Assembly: GCA_002335605.1 (NCBI GenBank)
Contig: BEDY01000010.1
Coordinates: forward strand, 1-64,000
From: Prillingera fragicola
Taxonomy: Eukaryota; Basidiomycota; Tremellomycetes; Trichosporonales; Trichosporonaceae
Length of the DNA: 64,000 nt
Direction of reading: 5' to 3'
Shown: one piece after another, positions 11,006-22,384 of the stretch
How the letters are laid out: each line of letters begins with the position of its first letter
Numbering within the stretch: position 1 is the first letter of the stretch
Notes under the pieces: model-generated
What the model was told of the DNA's origin: nothing
The model's input: only the letters and a program-made list of their open reading frames with translations
Database searches by the model: none
Position numbers and translations under genes: made by a program

Positions 11006-13855
11006 ATGTCGCCTTTGCCCCAGCATCAGTCATCCAACGCACCATCGTCGCCCCCTCCTCGGGATAAGCCAAAGAGGAAACGAGTTCGGACAGGTACGTA
11101 TGTTGTTGAGGTCTTTACTGACATGCAGCGTGTATCCAGTGCCGTCGACGAAGAACAAAGTCAGACAGCCCTACTCTCAGCACGCCTACAGCGCTGACAG
11201 TCCCAGATGCGACGACCACATCGTCCGCCCAACGGGAGAGCCCCCCAGATCGTGTACGGCATGCGACCTCGCCGACATTGCATGCACTTGGCCGTCCGAA
11301 CCAGCTGCTTCTCGGAAGCGACGGCGTCGCGCCTCACCTTCTCCTGCATCGTCGCCGGCGAGTGCTCCCAGGGATTCTCCACCTCATTCGGCCCGAGACA
11401 GAACACAGTCACCTCTAGGTGTTGACGCGACGGCAGGTGGGGAGTCCTTAGGTGCCCCTGATACCTGCGATGGGGGTACGAGACCTGGAGCAGCCAGTGG
11501 GTCGCATCACGCGGATGCAGACCATGTCCTTTCTCAACTACCGGCATCGGCAGCACGAACGAGTGTGCCATTACTGGTACCCGACACGGAGCTGGGCATG
11601 GCGTGGGACGAGCAGAACTTCGAACCCTTCAGCCTTGGCACGGTAGCAAGAAGCCCTGCAACCCCAGCGATGACGTCTATTCAGCAGGATCCAGGTTCAA
11701 GCTCCAGAGCAGGGGGGAAAGAGCGCGGACCAGAACGCATGTGTATCGGTGCGGACACGTTGGACTCGCGTGGCACACCGCTCCGTGACCAGAGAAGATT
11801 GCTGTAAGTTGAGGTGGCCAGAGGTTGCCGTAAGAGAACTTTGCGGCCATAAAGGTAATTGGCCTGTTGACTGACTGCTCAGGCAAGAGTCTTTGGGAGA
11901 AACTGGCGAGCCCGAACCACTTGGTGTCCTCGTGGACACATTTTTTCGGGAAGTATACCCCTGCCCCGGACTCTTCTTTGTGCGGCGCGACGTCATTCGT
12001 GATCTCGACCTTGGTGCAGCCCCCGTTGGATTGTTATTGTCCATGTGCGCTTTGGTCATGGCCCGTAGTGGCAAGGACACAGTCGCCCGCGAGTGGATCC
12101 GGAGAGCCAAAGCCATTACCGTCCAGATCGTTGACGATGGCTATTTCACCGCCGATTCACTGGCTACTCTACTATTGTGCTTTCATTATGAGCTACGCGG
12201 TGGTCTCTTTGCTGCTGCCTGGATGACTTCTGGCATGGCTAGCAGGTATGAGCATATTCTGGGAATCCGGCTAACTCTGCAGGTTGGCTACTGCGTTGGA
12301 CCTAACGTGCAGCAGTGGCTCACGGTCGTGGCCCGAACAGGAGTACCGCCGCCGCCTAGCGTGGGCAATGTGCCTCGTGGATCAATACGTGTCTGAAGGA
12401 GGCAGCAGACAGCACAACTGCCTGCAAATTCCACTGCCCTGCGACGAGGAAGCTCTTCAGTCTGGCGAGGGATACGACAGCGGTCGGCTGAGTATTCCCG
12501 GTAGCAGCTCTGCCGTGGAGTGGGCTGTCCCCGAACTACATGCGCGAACGGCTGCGTGTGCGTCGTCCCAGTATATCGTCATTTCCAGTATCCGGGCTAC
12601 CATTTTGGGGTACGTTATCTGTCTTGATGCCGCACATTTGTTGACGCTCAAGTTTGAACGCTGCAGACGGTTCACGTCCATGGGAAGCAGCATCCCCTGC
12701 ACAGCAGTGCCGCAGAGCGTTGGAGTGGTGGCGCAAAAACCTTGGGCCCTCTCTGGATTTTGAGGGCGCGTTGAATCAGCTATCATCGGATTCAGCATGT
12801 TTCTCTGATCTCTCAGTCATATTGGCATTGCACACCTGGTATTGCATCGCAAGGTAGGTATCAACCGCACATTTTTCTCCTGACATCCAGTTGTGACCTC
12901 AATAGTTACGCTTTTGCATGCACTACCCGCCCATCCACCAGCATCCTGGAAGCAGCCCCGGACGGTTGGATCACTCAAGCCCAGGACGAATATTTATCGC
13001 ACGCATTGAAGATCCTCAAACTCTGCCGTACCGTTCTCACAAAATGGCCCACTTTCGTGTGCCAGGATCCAATGTTAGCGCCATGCTTCTACCGAGCGGC
13101 CCAAGCCTGTCTCTGGGATCTGTTCCGACATCCGGCCCCTTCTCCCAGCATGAAACGATTTGTGGTGCGTACATGCGAGCCCGCCATTATCCTCTGCCAG
13201 CGTATGAGTGTCTTCCCATTTGCGCATGCAGTTGTAAGTAGACGCTTCTGTTCTTTGAGTCTGACGCTTAGCTACGAGACTTCCACGGGCTCTTCCAGCA
13301 GTGTGAACTGGTTGACATACTGTGCTCCGAGTGAGTGCCAATGCTATTGTGTCCATTTGACGCTACTGACCGTCGCTGCGCAGGCTTCCACATGACGTTT
13401 CCAACGCTCTCCGTCTCTCCTCAAGCGATCCGATGCCCAACGCAGTATGTGTGGATGGTACTTTCTTTCCATCACACACATCGGCTTCGCAGTCCCACTT
13501 GCACCCGCCTTTTGTCTCTATCAGCGATCTCCCAATCGTCAAATCCAGTCGATCGACCTCAAACCCGGTGACCCACCACTCCTCGAGCCGATGGGACCGC
13601 GTGCTTCATCCTCCACCAGGTCCGCCTACTGTTTCGGCGGTGGCCACTAGCAGCCGAGCTTCCACCTCGGCATCGCCGCGTGATGCTCCTTTCTTCGGCG
13701 TGTCGGCTACCAGCCCTTGGGGTCTTCCTTTGCAAGGGCACTCCCCGTCAAACGCTGTCCCCTCAGGAGCACAAGTGTCTACTGGCAGTGCGCCCAGAGC
13801 GGTGGCGATGCCTGCGATTCAAGCAGCTGAGACACTATGGTCAATGCATGCTTGA
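11006..13855 (+). CDS. Zn2Cys6 fungal transcription factor B
   Basis: The start at 11006 (MSPLPQHQ) resembles that of the divergent neighbour. Two short introns must be removed to build the zinc cluster: CIQCRRRRTKCDDH, then CTACDLADIAC. Without the second intron (gtcaga...cag) the third cysteine is lost, so it decides the model. A Ser/Pro-rich linker follows, then the regulator homology domain with VDTFFREVYPCPGLFFV, AWMTSGMASR and EYRRRLAWAMCLVDQY, each aligning with the same region of regulator A. The last exon adds a low-complexity Ser/Thr/Pro tail ending ETLWSMHA. It is a paralogue of A arranged head to head, probably from an inverted duplication. One may activate and the other repress or sense a different inducer; the sequence does not say. 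Confidence 0.83.
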
Positions 13856-14029
13856 TATTGCAAACTGAAGTCAACGCTCCGCAGTCCTCGGTATATTATC
13901 TGGCAGCATGGCATGTCACAGTAACGGAGCAACGGTGACACAGTGAGTCATCGTTCAAGTTCGTGTACAGTATGCATGTCCAAGTTGACTGAAGAAGTAA
14001 TTTGCATGCTGTCCCCCACCCCATCACTT

Positions 14030-15079
14030 TTAGGGCATTGCGTTCCGAAGACCTCCATCAACAAGAAGTTCAGTGCCCCAGATGTACTCGCTGCGGAACC
14101 GTTAGCTCAGCCGTGCAGCCAAAGACACGGCCACTTACTTGGTTGCCAGGGCGAGCACGGCCTTGGCCATCTCGGTGTCCCAGCCGAACCGATCCACAGG
14201 AACGCCGCTCTCGGCGCGGAAGCCTTGACCGGTCAGGTGGCTAGTCTCGTCCCCACACATCTGTGACGCGTAATAACCGGGGCTGAGCGAGTTGACGCGG
14301 ACCATGATGTTGGGGTGGGCAAACTCGTGGGCCATCATGCGTGCCAAGTGCGCATTGGCGCTCTTACTGACGTTGTACGCAAACTGGCCGTTCTGAGAAC
14401 GGTTCGTGAGGCCACTGAGGGACGAAATGTTGATAACATTGCCAGAGTGTCCACTGGGAGAAGTCTTGGCAGCATGCAGAAGAGGAAGGAAGGCGGACGC
14501 CACAAAGTAGTTGGCGGTGACATTGGTACGGAAGGCTGGCAGTGGGTTAGGAACCTTTCGTCTCGTCTTCTTCCACGTTACTCACTCTCCTCCCACGACT
14601 TGGGGTCGTCATCGAATAGCCCGTCGCGAAGGGCTTCAACGCTGTTATTGGCCTTGGAGATGTCACCTTTGGTGAGGGAAATACCGGCATTGTTGACGAG
14701 GACGTTGACATATTGGTCCTCGGCGGCGATAACTTCGGTAACGTTCTTGATGCTTTCCTTTGAGGTAACGTCCATCTGCAAGGCATGGATACTGCCCCCA
14801 AGGTCACCCAAGAGATCGGGAGTAGACACTGACTGGATGGTCTCCTTGAGGATGTTGAGGCGGCGACCAGTAATGTATACCTTAGCGCCATTGGCAGCAA
14901 GGGCCTTCGTAATCATAAGACCGATCCCAGTGCCTCCGCCGGTAACTAAAAGATCAGCCTGCAAAGCCGTTGCGCCACTTACCAACTGCTACCCAGCCTT
15001 TGAGGTTGAAGAGGGAAGCCGCATTAAACGGCCCAAACGGCTTCATGGTAACAGCAGTAGAGGCAGAAGAGGCAGTCAT
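14030..15079 (-). CDS. Short-chain dehydrogenase/reductase (SDR)
   Basis: Exons spliced from 15079 to a TAA at 14030 give about 310 residues. The first intron restores GWVAVVTGGGTGIG, the Rossmann dinucleotide motif near residue 35. NVLVNNAG, the Ser in INISSLSG and the catalytic YNVSK follow in the expected order, and the last short exon restores NEYIWGTELLVDGG. The arrangement is a classical SDR of the 3-oxoacyl reductase / sugar dehydrogenase type. TGRR after the second strand suggests a preference for NADP(H). In the cluster it could reduce a ketose or oxidise a sugar or polyol, but classical SDRs cannot be assigned a substrate by eye. It shares a divergent promoter region with the zinc polyol dehydrogenase, which suggests they are expressed together. 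Confidence 0.87.
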
Positions 15080-15668
15080 TCTGTTGTACGGTCGTGATGA
15101 TGGACGAGATGATGAGGGGCGGTTGCTTGTACCGAATGTACAGCCTATATTTATCAGACGTCGGTTGCAGCCCGTGGCCCTTCATTCGGACACGACGCGG
15201 ATCCAAGGGCCCTGATAGACGAGGGGCCATCTGTTTAACGAGAGCTAACCGAGAGTTTCTTCGGGACGCGGTGGTACAGTATCAAGGCGTCGCGTAGTGC
15301 ACATCGGCAACAGTTCTTGATCATTGGGCCTTTTGGGAACCGCTTCGCCGGACCACAGTTTCTTTCCGGAGTGCAGCATACATACCAGCGCGGAAATGAT
15401 TGAAAGGAAGGACGGCCGGGAAGGGGAGGTTTGGATATCGGATAGCTCGGGTAGCGGAAAGTCCACCCCCTGCCTGCTCAGGAACATGCACTAAGTGTTG
15501 CTGGGTCAAGTGTCCTTTGAGACTGGAAGACGAATACCAGCTACGGCAGGCAGTCCATTGCAGTCAATGATCACCTTGGACTGCTCGATGATATAATACT
15601 CACATGAGAGGCATATCCCTTCCATTTTGCCCGTTCTTCCTACCACGGAACTCATCAAGCACTTCACT
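15080..15668. promoter_or_regulatory. Divergent promoter, SDR / polyol dehydrogenase
   Basis: The 589-base spacer must hold promoters for two oxidoreductase genes that point apart. A tatattta word lies near 15149, about 70 bases upstream of the SDR start. An AT-rich word gatataata near 15590 lies about 75 bases upstream of the other start. No gene was seen. Confidence 0.4.
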
Positions 15669-17298
15669 ATGGTCATCACCACTTACAATACTGGAGACTG
15701 TGTCCCGCCCACCTCAAACCTTGCCTGCAAGATGGTTGACATCGAACAGCTGCAGACAGAGGAGCGACACATCCCTCAAACATGCGGGCCATACGAGTGA
15801 GTGGCCAGAGTCAGGATAGTGCCAACGCCAGGACGATTGTTTGCCCCAAGCGCACTGGAATTTGGTGAGTCACAATGTTGGATTCAAATGGCTCGCTTAC
15901 CATTTCCAGCGGATCTGACATGCATGAATTCCTCGGTCATATAGTAAGTCATCAATAACAGTCCTGAGGTCTCAACTAAATGAATGTAAGCACGTCGACA
16001 AGCCTTATGGCGCCCCTCACGTCCTCGGCCATGAGTGCGCGGCTATAGTCTGGAAAGGTGGGTTTGCAACCCGAATGCCATAAATAATGTTACTCACTAG
16101 AACAGTCGGCTCAGAAGTAAAGAACATTCGGCCTGGTGACCGCGTTGCCCTGGAGGTAAGAATGTTGTCGAGTCCATTCCCTGACAAGTTAGCCCGGAGA
16201 GTCGTGCTCAAGGTGCAGCACCTGCAAGTCCGGTCACTGTAAGTGAACATGTGTTTCAAGCAATGCAAGCTAATCTTCAGATAATCACTGCGGCACAATG
16301 AAATTCGCATCTGCGGAAGGCTTTGATGGAACTCTGCAGGGCTACTACACGCTCCCAGCTGATCTGTGAGTTGTATGCTCCAGACATAACACAGCTAATC
16401 AATACAGTTGCTACAAGCTGCCGGACAATCTCTCCCTTGAAGAGGGTGCAGTGATGGAGCCCCTGAGCGTCGCTGTCAACGCCGTTAGGAATGCGCCAGA
16501 ACTCACTCCGACCAGCACGGTCGTAATTTTTGGAGCCGGTCCTGTCGGTTTGCTGTGAGTGATATTTGGAGAACAGTGGTAGTTTTAAGCTGATGATCAG
16601 CACTATGGCTGTGGTCAAGGCGTGGGGTGCAAAGAGGATCATTGCTGTGGATGTTCAGGCGGAGCGCCTGAAGTTTGCTAAAGACTATCTTGGGGTCGAG
16701 ACATCAGTTGCTGTGCCTCCTCTTGAGGGCGAACCGCGCGAAGCTTATTCACCCCGCCACGTGAGTAGTCGAAAGCAAGCATGTTTAGCTTCTAACTAAT
16801 AGGCTCAAATCATCAAGGAGAAGTTTGGCCTCGAAGGGGCCGACACCTCCGGTGTTGATATTGTGTTTGACTGTTCCGGTGCCGAAGTATGCGTACAGAC
16901 TGGACTGTGGTTGCTTAAACGTCGCGGCATTTACATTCAGGTGCGTTGCAATACTGCCACTTTGTCGTTGGGGAGTGGATCGTGCTGACATGATCAGGTC
17001 GGCAATGGTCCAGCTTATCAGCGCATTCCTCTTCAAATTGTCACCGACCGTGAGCTCAACATCCGTGGAGTTTTCCGCGTGAGTTATGACTCTGTCACCG
17101 TGGTCTCTTCAGCTTACACCACAGTACGCCGCTGGGTGCTATCAGACCTCAATCGACCTGGTTTCGCGCGGCCTCGTGGATATCAAGCCCCTTATTACGC
17201 ACAAGTTCCCTTTCGCTCAAGCTGCTGAGGCATTTAATGTCACTAAGAATGGAAAGGGTCCTGACGGAAAGATGTGCATCAAAGTGATCAGTGAGTGA
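15669..17298 (+). CDS. Zinc medium-chain polyol dehydrogenase (sorbitol/xylitol/arabinitol type)
   Basis: This enzyme family oxidises a polyol to a ketose with NAD(P)+. Twelve exons, with about eleven introns in 1.6 kb, give roughly 385 residues, the usual length. The catalytic zinc site is seen in KRTGICGSDMHEFLGH (Cys) and LGHE (His, Glu). The structural zinc cysteines are in SCSRCSTCKSGHYNHC (C-x2-C-x2-C-x7-C). EPLSVAVNAV and the nucleotide loop FGAGPVGLL follow. The C-terminus ends GKMCIKVISE at a TGA at 17296-17298. The start at 15669 was chosen because its frame runs without a break into the TGICG exon. It is closest in pattern to L-arabinitol 4-dehydrogenase, xylitol dehydrogenase and sorbitol dehydrogenase; which of these it is cannot be told. 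In the cluster it would make a ketose for the kinase. Confidence 0.9.
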
Positions 17299-18043
17299 AA
17301 TCAGCATGAACAACTCAGGACAGTGCTGACGGTGGGAGTCGAGGGCCCAACTGAAGGCCTCCGCCAGTAGTGTACACATGTGGATATTGTGAACCAGCGA
17401 ATGCAAATGTGTTGCCCCGATAGTGATGCCAGAGGAGCTGGAAGACTGCCAGAATATTTGTTCTCGCATTATCTGTGCTGCTGACACTTGGCTGGGCATT
17501 GCCCTGACCTCTTAAGTCATATGCGATTGTGGGTAGGGGAACGCTCACAGGCGGGGCCCAGATTACAGTCCTCCATTCCTCCGTCGTAACATGGTCAGTT
17601 AACAAATGATGGGCCTTGTGACAAGAAACAGTGACTCTTGTCTGTAGATGGGTGGGTCTGTAGCAGCTGAGGGAGCGGATGTCGTCCTTGGTTGTTGTGA
17701 GACTTCTCCGGTCCCTTTGCATGGCCTGGACACAGGTCAGACCACAGGCGTAGGCAGGCTTAGGTCAGATGACGATTTCGTTGCTAGATTACGGCTAGAC
17801 ATCGACTCCAGTCATGCGACCCAGCCGAACTATAGTCATGCCGTGTCGGGCCGCCGGAACGGAATGGTCGTTGCAGCGCTAACCGACCACTCGCGAAATC
17901 AATGAGATCCGTACTCCGGTGGGCCACATGCAGATGGTCTCTGTGTCAAGACTGCTCATAAACTGTCGCCGGTTCGTTGACATCACGTTTTTTCATCCTC
18001 GCTTCAACCCGTGTTGTAACTTGAACTCATCTTCCAATTCACG
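17299..18043 (+). promoter_or_regulatory. Intergenic, aldolase promoter
   Basis: This 745-base spacer lies between two same-direction genes. It holds the dehydrogenase 3' end and the aldolase promoter. A pyrimidine-rich leader runs up to the ATG at 18044. No supported gene, repeat or RNA was found. Confidence 0.3.
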
Positions 18044-19111
18044 ATGACTCAATCAGACGTTCTCTCCCGTGCACGTCGCTCGGTGGTCCCCAATCACCTC
18101 AAGCGCAAAATGAAGCGCGGCGAAATTGGATTCTTGTACCACACATTCCTGATTCCTCGCCATGAGATTGTGGGATACACGGCCCAAGCAGGCTTCGATG
18201 GCCTGCTCATCGATTTGGAGCACGGTACAATGGGGCTTGAGCAGGCCTGTATGCTCGCGGCGTTCGCCCTGCCTACTGGGTGCGTAACCCCCATAGGCTT
18301 GCAGTCTCTACTCAAGTGACAATCTAACAATTCCAGAGTCACTCCGCTCATTCGCACACCTAATGGGAGCTACGAGTGGGTGGCCCGTGCCCTCGAGTTT
18401 GGTGCCCAAGGTATCATTGTGCCCGTGGTATCCACTGTCGAGCAAGCCAGGGAAACGGTCAAAAATGCAAAGTACCCACCGTTCGGCACCCGTCAGTGCG
18501 GAGCAACGTTGCCCGCCTTGTCCTATGACTCTTACCCTTACGAAGTCACCAGCGAGGTGATGAACGACGAGACTCTGGTTGTGCTCATCATTGAGACTGC
18601 AAAGGGTTTGGAGGCGGTAGAGTGAGTGCCGCTAAACACACTGTAGTGAGCGAGATCATTCCGCTAACTCCCCCAGCGATATCGCCAAGGTACCCGGAGT
18701 TGATGCCCTCATGATCGGGACGCCTGATCTTCTTGCCGAGTAAGTCAGCTGGCTGCGTTTCCTCGTGGCGGGCCTGACGATGCAGTATGGGTATCCCGGA
18801 TGATTTGGACAATCCTCGCTTTGCAGAAGCCATTAAGCGTGTCTGCAACGCGGCCAGCGCGGCCAGCGTCGATGGCAACGAAGTTGTTGTTGGCTTGGGT
18901 GCTTTCGGGTACGTACTTTTTGGACGTAGAACTGGCAACACGGCTAACTCTTCGAAGCGGTCGCCCTGACCTCCTTGAGCATTACTTGGTCACATATCCC
19001 AACATTTTGTTCATCCCGGGCGCCGCAGATGGCGGACAGCTTCAGGAAAGTATGAAGAGGGCCTACAAAGAATTCAATAGCCTTGGACAGAAGGTCAAGG
19101 GAAAGAAGTAG
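18044..19111 (+). CDS. HpcH/HpaI family aldolase (2-keto-3-deoxy acid aldolase type)
   Basis: This class II, metal-dependent pyruvate aldolase family cleaves 4-hydroxy-2-oxo acids to pyruvate plus an aldehyde. Fungal LRA4 of the L-rhamnose pathway belongs to the same family. Five exons give about 280 residues. GFDGLLIDLEHGTMG supplies the early Asp/His, LIRTPNG the substrate Arg, GAQGIIVPVV the barrel strand, LIIETAKGLEAV the metal-binding Glu, and IGTPDLLADMG the metal-binding Asp. The C-terminus is lysine-rich (QKVKGKK). No sugar-acid dehydratase or lactonase is visible beside it, so its substrate is either made by genes outside the window or is not a standard 2-keto-3-deoxy sugar acid. The next gene, an aldo-keto reductase, could reduce the aldehyde it releases. 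Confidence 0.87.
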
Positions 19112-19668
19112 TCTTGGGCTGGCAGACTGTGGAAATGAATCTTATTATCCGGGAACCTGCACAGCATGTAAAGAGACATGGAATGCATTGCATCTCGAAA
19201 GTCTTACGTTGGAGGCAATTTTCAGACGACGAATGGGATGTAGTCCAATGCTGCTGCATCTTACTCTGTAGGGGGTTGGTTCCCCTTGAGAAACCCCCAA
19301 CGGGAAAGAAAATGTTGAGCAACAAGGAGTGCAGCATGAGCGGTGATTGTGATAGCCATTGTGCCATAGCGTGGACACGGCCAACCCCCTGAATTGCACC
19401 TCCCGCACTGTACATATGTCTCGTGTCCAGACTCTTCGCGACAGCCTGCATACCTCCTCTCATGTCCCGGGAGGAAGGAGCGGAGGTGGGTTGCATGTTT
19501 CGGTAGTCGTACACGGCAGCAATTATCCGAGGTACGCGAGCATCACAACGACCCACTGGCTCCGTGGATCCGGTTAGCATGCATATGCATACATAAATAT
19601 CAGAATGCCACCACCTATCTGGTACCCTAACCAGTCCTATACCAGTTTCTTCCATTAAGATTTCAACC
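19112..19668 (+). promoter_or_regulatory. Intergenic, aldo-keto reductase promoter
   Basis: This 557-base spacer lies between the aldolase and the reductase. An AT-rich run with tacataaat near 19590, about 80 bases before the ATG, could serve as a TATA-like element. A ggatccggtt word lies near 19567. No gene was seen. Confidence 0.3.
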
Positions 19669-20764
19669 ATGTCTCTCGGACGAGTTCTTACCATGTGAGC
19701 GCATAACCACATTCACCTTGCAAGGCGCTAATCTGGTACAGGAACAATGGTGTCAAGGTGCCTGCCATTGGTTTTGGAACCTGGCTTGCAGCCCCAGGAG
19801 AGGTTGGAGCGTCGTATGTTTGGCGAGATCGCACCATGTACGATGTCTGACCTACAATCTCAGAGTAACACAGGCGATCAAGACCGGGTTCCGTCAAATC
19901 GATTGCGCTGTCATCTATGGGAATCAGCCTGAGGTGAGTCATGATTCTACCAGCACGTTGTGATACTAACAGCAAAAGGTGGCCGAAGGAATCAAGGCCG
20001 CTAGTGTGCCACGCGAAGAGCTCATTCTTGTGGGAAAGCTCTGGAACAACTGCCACCGCCCGTCCCTGGTCGAGTCTGACTTGGACCGGACCCTCAAGGA
20101 GCTCGACACCTCATACCTGGACGTCTACCTCATCCACTGGCCGGTGGCCATGGAGCCAGGCAATGTCATGGAGGCTATCAACCCCGAAAATCCCAACGAG
20201 CGCTGGATCGATACTGAGGCACCGGGAATTGTTGAGACCTGGAAAGAGCTCATCCGCATTTCAAAGCAGACCAACAAGGTTCGAGCAATTGGTGTGAGCA
20301 ATTGCACGATTGAGCATTTGGAGAAGCTCATCAACGCCACTGGCGTTGTGCCGGCGATGAACCAAATCGAGTGCCACGCCGGTCTGAACCAGCCAGAGCT
20401 TTTCGAGTACTGTAAGTTGAGAATTGAAGTGCTAAACTGCACGCTGACACTTTCAGGTAAGAAAAAGGGCATCATCATTACATGCTACTCGCCGCTCGGG
20501 AACAACTTTACGGGAAAGCCCAAGATCATGGACCAGCCAGAAATTGTGGCCCTCGCTAAGAAGCTCGGCAAGACGCCCGCCCAAGTTTGCATCGCATGGT
20601 GCGCCAACCAGGGTTTCAACGTCCTCAGCAAATCTGTTACCCCATCCCGGATCCAGTCTAACTTCGAGGATTTTGTGCTCAGCGACGAAGACTTCGAGGC
20701 AGTCACCAAGGTGGGCGAGAAGAACCCCATGCGGGCAAACTGCCCGGCTGATTATACGCCATAG
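19669..20764 (+). CDS. Aldo-keto reductase
   Basis: The protein begins MSLGRVLTM and, after the first short introns, continues NNGVKVPAIGFGTWLAAPGE, a standard AKR N-terminus. The catalytic tetrad is present: Asp and Tyr in QIDCAVIYGNQ, Lys in LVGKLWNN and His in LIHWPVAM. VRAIGVSNC and a late KSVTPSRIQSNFEDF segment complete the NADPH site. The length is about 300 residues. It resembles the fungal AKR3 group (glycerol, L-glyceraldehyde and arabinose reductases), which reduce small aldehydes. Placed straight after the aldolase, it is a good candidate to reduce the aldehyde product, as L-glyceraldehyde reductase does in fungal galacturonate catabolism. That link is inference. Confidence 0.92.
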
Positions 20765-21444
20765 TAAGTTCGGCGGTGACGCATACAGTAGGTTATGGGT
20801 GACCGAGCGCTGATACTCCTAAGCTGGCCAATCAATATCTTTGATACGGAGAAGGAGAAGGGATTCAAACTCGCTGTCTGGTAGATACCTAACATAGTAC
20901 TCTCCATATAGCATGCAAATGAATCTTGGCGTGTTAGAAATTGCAAACGCGTCAGTAGCTTATGCCGTACATGAGGAATTGGTATTCAGAGGAAGTGTCC
21001 GAAGGGCCATACAGTACCGCACCGCACCATTGGTACGAGTTGCAGAGGCAGGCATAGTACGCGTTTATGGCAACAGTGCCTCGTGGCTCATCGCTGAGAG
21101 ACTGCGACTATACCGGAGGCCGTACAAACTTAATGAGGGCTTCAATGCTACAGTCACCATGGCCCGGGGCTTTCAGCCTCCAGTGTCCCGATCACAAGCT
21201 TCTGGACGACGAGATGGCCGAATCTGGGAAGGCGTTCCGGCCCGCCCAGCGTACATACATATGATCGCTTAGCTCGCATGACAATGCCCGTATCACCCAG
21301 CTCTCTCCGTAACAGTCAGTCACGAGTCGGATTGTTGCGAAGACTGTTGCATGGCGCATAGAGTGCTGGTATGCTTCATAAGTAACGGTACATCTCGAAC
21401 CTGTTGATGCCGTTCTCCCTGCTGATACCGACAATTCGACAACT
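20765..21444 (+). promoter_or_regulatory. Intergenic, GST promoter
   Basis: The 680-base spacer separates two same-direction genes. It has one stretch open in a single frame (20913-21272, about 119 codons), but with no family signal and no intron support, so I do not call a gene. It should hold the GST promoter. Confidence 0.3.
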
Positions 21445-22384
21445 ATGGTCAAGATCGTCCTCCACAACATCGAAAGTGTCTCTCGTTCAGACCGCGTGTG
21501 TAAGGCACTTTGAGGCATGTCCGATGGCTCACAACCTCAGTCTGGATGCTAGAAGAGCTTGGGGTTCCCTACACGGTCAAGACATTTCTTCGCATTCCCA
21601 CTCTGATGCGCGCTGCGGACCCCGAGTTGTTCAACTATGCGCTTTTTGGCAAGGGCCCCGCCATTTCTCTTGGCGACGAGAGTTTTGGAGAGTCCGGATA
21701 TGTGATTCAGCGTGTGCTATCCCATCCCGAGGTTGCAGCCGCAGCCCCAGCAGACATTGAAGCTGGAAATGATATCTCAAACTGGAGCTTCCACTGGCTC
21801 CATGCCGGAGAAGCAGCGGGCATGAACTGGCTTCAGGAAGAAGACATGATTCGTCACGGCGGAGCTTCGTGGGCTGCAGGCGTGGTAGGAGACGCCACTG
21901 AGGAAGAGATCAAGGGCATTCTCAAGTGGACCAACTGGTACGCCACTGAGATTGATCGCGCGCAGTCTGACAACTTCTTGGACAAGGTAAGATTTTGTCA
22001 CTGGACATACCGACGCTGACGTTTACTCCAGACTGAGAAGTGGCTTGAGCAACATCCGGGCAAGAATTTTACGGGCACGGACAAGTTTGGAGCGGGCGAC
22101 GTAAGCACCACCCAAGCGTGTGTGAACACGTCTGACTCTTACACAGTTCATGATGCTCTCTACCATGCGATCGCTTTTCGAAGAGGGCGGTGTCCGGATC
22201 GGAAAGGGCTTCAAGACGGGGCCTTACATGAAAGCCTGGTGGGACAGGGTTTCTGCACGGTGAGCCACAAGGCTTTGCATCGTAGCTAACCCGCCGCAGC
22301 CCCGCTTATCAAAGGTCTGTGGAACGCTGTACCAACGAGGAGAAAGAGGCGCGTGACGCCGCTGCCGCTGCCGTAGCCCAGTGA
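21445..22384 (+). CDS. Glutathione S-transferase-like protein
   Basis: Five exons give about 260 residues. The first exon starts MVKIVLHNIESVSRSDRV and, after the intron, joins FWMLEELGVPYTVKTF. This is the thioredoxin-fold glutathione-binding half, with the SRSxR active-site region and the LEELGxPY helix. SYV-type contact residues are replaced by ESGYVIQ. The C-terminal helical domain ends TGPYMKAWWDRVSARPAYQRS, typical of GSTs. GSTs conjugate, isomerise or reduce electrophiles with glutathione; bacterial GST-type etherases and isomerases also act inside catabolic clusters. Here it could remove a reactive aldehyde or catalyse a glutathione-dependent pathway step. It is followed by the permease, which ends the cluster. 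The family is clear, the class is not. Confidence 0.83.

Noticed and set aside
20913..21272. 119-codon plus-strand frame between the AKR and GST genes
   Set aside because: No recognisable domain and it lies where the GST promoter should be.
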